Source of the DNA: Patescibacteria group bacterium
Lineage (GTDB): Bacteria; Patescibacteriota; Saccharimonadia; CAILAD01; BJGX01
DNA: 5,556 nt
NCBI GenBank assembly: GCA_030917065.1
Contig: JAUPVL010000048.1
Location: 1 to 5,556 of the forward strand
Direction: 5' to 3'
Each line of letters opens with the position of its first letter. Position 1 is the stretch's first letter. A program made the translations under genes and the position numbers. Shown one piece after another: positions 4,863 through 5,556 of this stretch. The notes under the pieces are model-generated. The model was given only the letters and a program-made list of their open reading frames with translations, did not search any database and was not told the origin of the DNA.

Positions 4863-5556
4863 ATGATTAATTCGATTTTGGGAAATTTTAGTCACGATAT
4901 TGGTATCGATTTGGGAACTGCCAATACTTTGGTGTACGTGCGTGGCAAAGGAATACTTATCAACGAACCGTCTGTAGTAGCGATAAATACCAAGAACAAA
5001 CAAATACTCGCGATCGGTGATGAGGCCAAACGAATGGTAGGCAAGACTCCAGCCAACATCATTGCTACTCGGCCTTTAGTGGATGGAGTAGTGAGTGATT
5101 TTGAGATTACTGAACAAATGCTACGATATTTTATCGAAAAGGTTCACAAAGAAAGTTTTGTGCTGTTCCCTAGACCTAGAGTAGTGATTGGCATTCCATC
5201 AGGAGTAACTGAGGTAGAAAAGCGAGCTGTTGAGGATGCCGCTACAAATGCCGGTGCAAGACAAGCTTTTCTTATAGAGGAGCCGATGGCTGCTGCGGTG
5301 GGTAGCAATCTGCCCGTGCATGATGCTGCCGGGAGTATGATAGTAGATATAGGCGGCGGTACTTCAGAGGTTGCTGTGATATCACTCGGTGGAATAGTTT
5401 CGAGTCGTAGTATTCGTATCGCTGGTGATGAGCTCACCGAAGACATCATAGCTTATGCCAAAGAAGAATTTAGCCTGCAGATAGGAGAGCGCACAGCAGA
5501 ATCTATCAAGATCAACATTGGTTCCGCTGCCAAGCTAGACAAGGTACTCGACGCTC
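4863..5556 (+). CDS. mreB: Rod shape-determining protein MreB, N-terminal part, 3' end outside window
   Basis: MreB is the bacterial actin homologue that forms membrane-bound filaments and directs lateral peptidoglycan synthesis. The window holds 231 codons of a protein normally ~330-350 aa, ending in subdomain IIB, so the adenosine motif and C-terminus are missing. Visible actin-fold motifs are phosphate-1 DIGIDLGTANTLVY (12-25), VVIGIPSGVTEVEKRA in the connecting region, the hinge-proximal IEEPMAAAVG (138-147; Glu140 is the likely catalytic acid), and phosphate-2 IVDIGGGTSEVAVIS (160-174; Thr167). Next come RIAGDELTEDII and IGERTAESIKINIGSA, both close to MreB consensus, which separates it from FtsA, DnaK and ParM. 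The short N-terminal leader MINSILGNF is hydrophobic and could help membrane contact. The ATG is the first in frame and fits the promoter placement; no SD is present. It appears to begin its own transcript, 39 nt after the methyltransferase. Confidence 0.96.
   Translation, partial: MINSILGNFSHDIGIDLGTANTLVYVRGKGILINEPSVVAINTKNKQILAIGDEAKRMVGKTPANIIATRPLVDGVVSDFEITEQMLRYFIEKVHKESFVLFPRPRVVIGIPSGVTEVEKRAVEDAATNAGARQAFLIEEPMAAAVGSNLPVHDAAGSMIVDIGGGTSEVAVISLGGIVSSRSIRIAGDELTEDIIAYAKEEFSLQIGERTAESIKINIGSAAKLDKVLDA

Noticed and set aside
5144..5449. Minus-strand open frame of 101 codons opposite mreB
   Set aside because: The + strand carries an unmistakable MreB reading frame through this interval; the antisense frame shows no domain.

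Overview
The window is a dense block of housekeeping genes, all on the + strand, with almost no intergenic space: the 3' part of rpsB, then tsf, frr, uppS, rseP, a CPBP-family membrane protease, a class I SAM-dependent methyltransferase, and the 5' part of mreB, which runs off the right edge. No RNA genes, insertion sequences, CRISPR repeats, integrase sites or foreign-looking islands were found. The gaps total about 120 bases, and none exceeds 60.

Organism: the order rpsB-tsf-frr-uppS-rseP is a thinned version of the common bacterial cluster rpsB-tsf-pyrH-frr-uppS-cdsA-dxr-rseP. UMP kinase (pyrH), CDP-diglyceride synthase (cdsA) and DXP reductoisomerase (dxr) are all missing from their usual places. 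Together with a short EF-Ts, compact proteins and 4-base or 1-base gene overlaps, this suggests a reduced genome. The best guess is a Candidate Phyla Radiation (Patescibacteria) member, perhaps Saccharibacteria; this is inference from gene content, not a taxonomic assignment. GC is in the low 40s per cent by eye. None of the genes contains an in-frame TGA, so the SR1/Gracilibacteria code (UGA = Gly) is unlikely.

Layout: 1-1056 holds the translation pair uS2 and EF-Ts, 3 nt apart, with a strong Shine-Dalgarno (SD) site before tsf. A 59-nt gap carries a perfect TATAAT just upstream of frr. From frr to the methyltransferase (1116-4823) the genes are 9 nt apart, overlapping by 4, overlapping by 1, and 5 nt apart, so they look like one transcript: ribosome recycling, undecaprenyl carrier synthesis, site-2 membrane proteolysis, a second membrane protease-like protein, and a methyltransferase. 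A 39-nt gap with an inverted repeat and an extended -10 then leads into mreB, whose start codon lies where transcription should begin.

Theme: translation (uS2, EF-Ts, RRF) is followed by envelope functions (UppS carrier lipid for peptidoglycan, RseP and CPBP membrane proteases, MreB cell-wall scaffold). The most interesting signals are regulatory and evolutionary rather than a new enzyme system: apparently leaderless or near-leaderless starts for mreB and frr, a general scarcity of SD sites, the missing biosynthetic genes, and an uncharacterised CPBP/methyltransferase pair between rseP and mreB. I see no convincing new multi-gene system.
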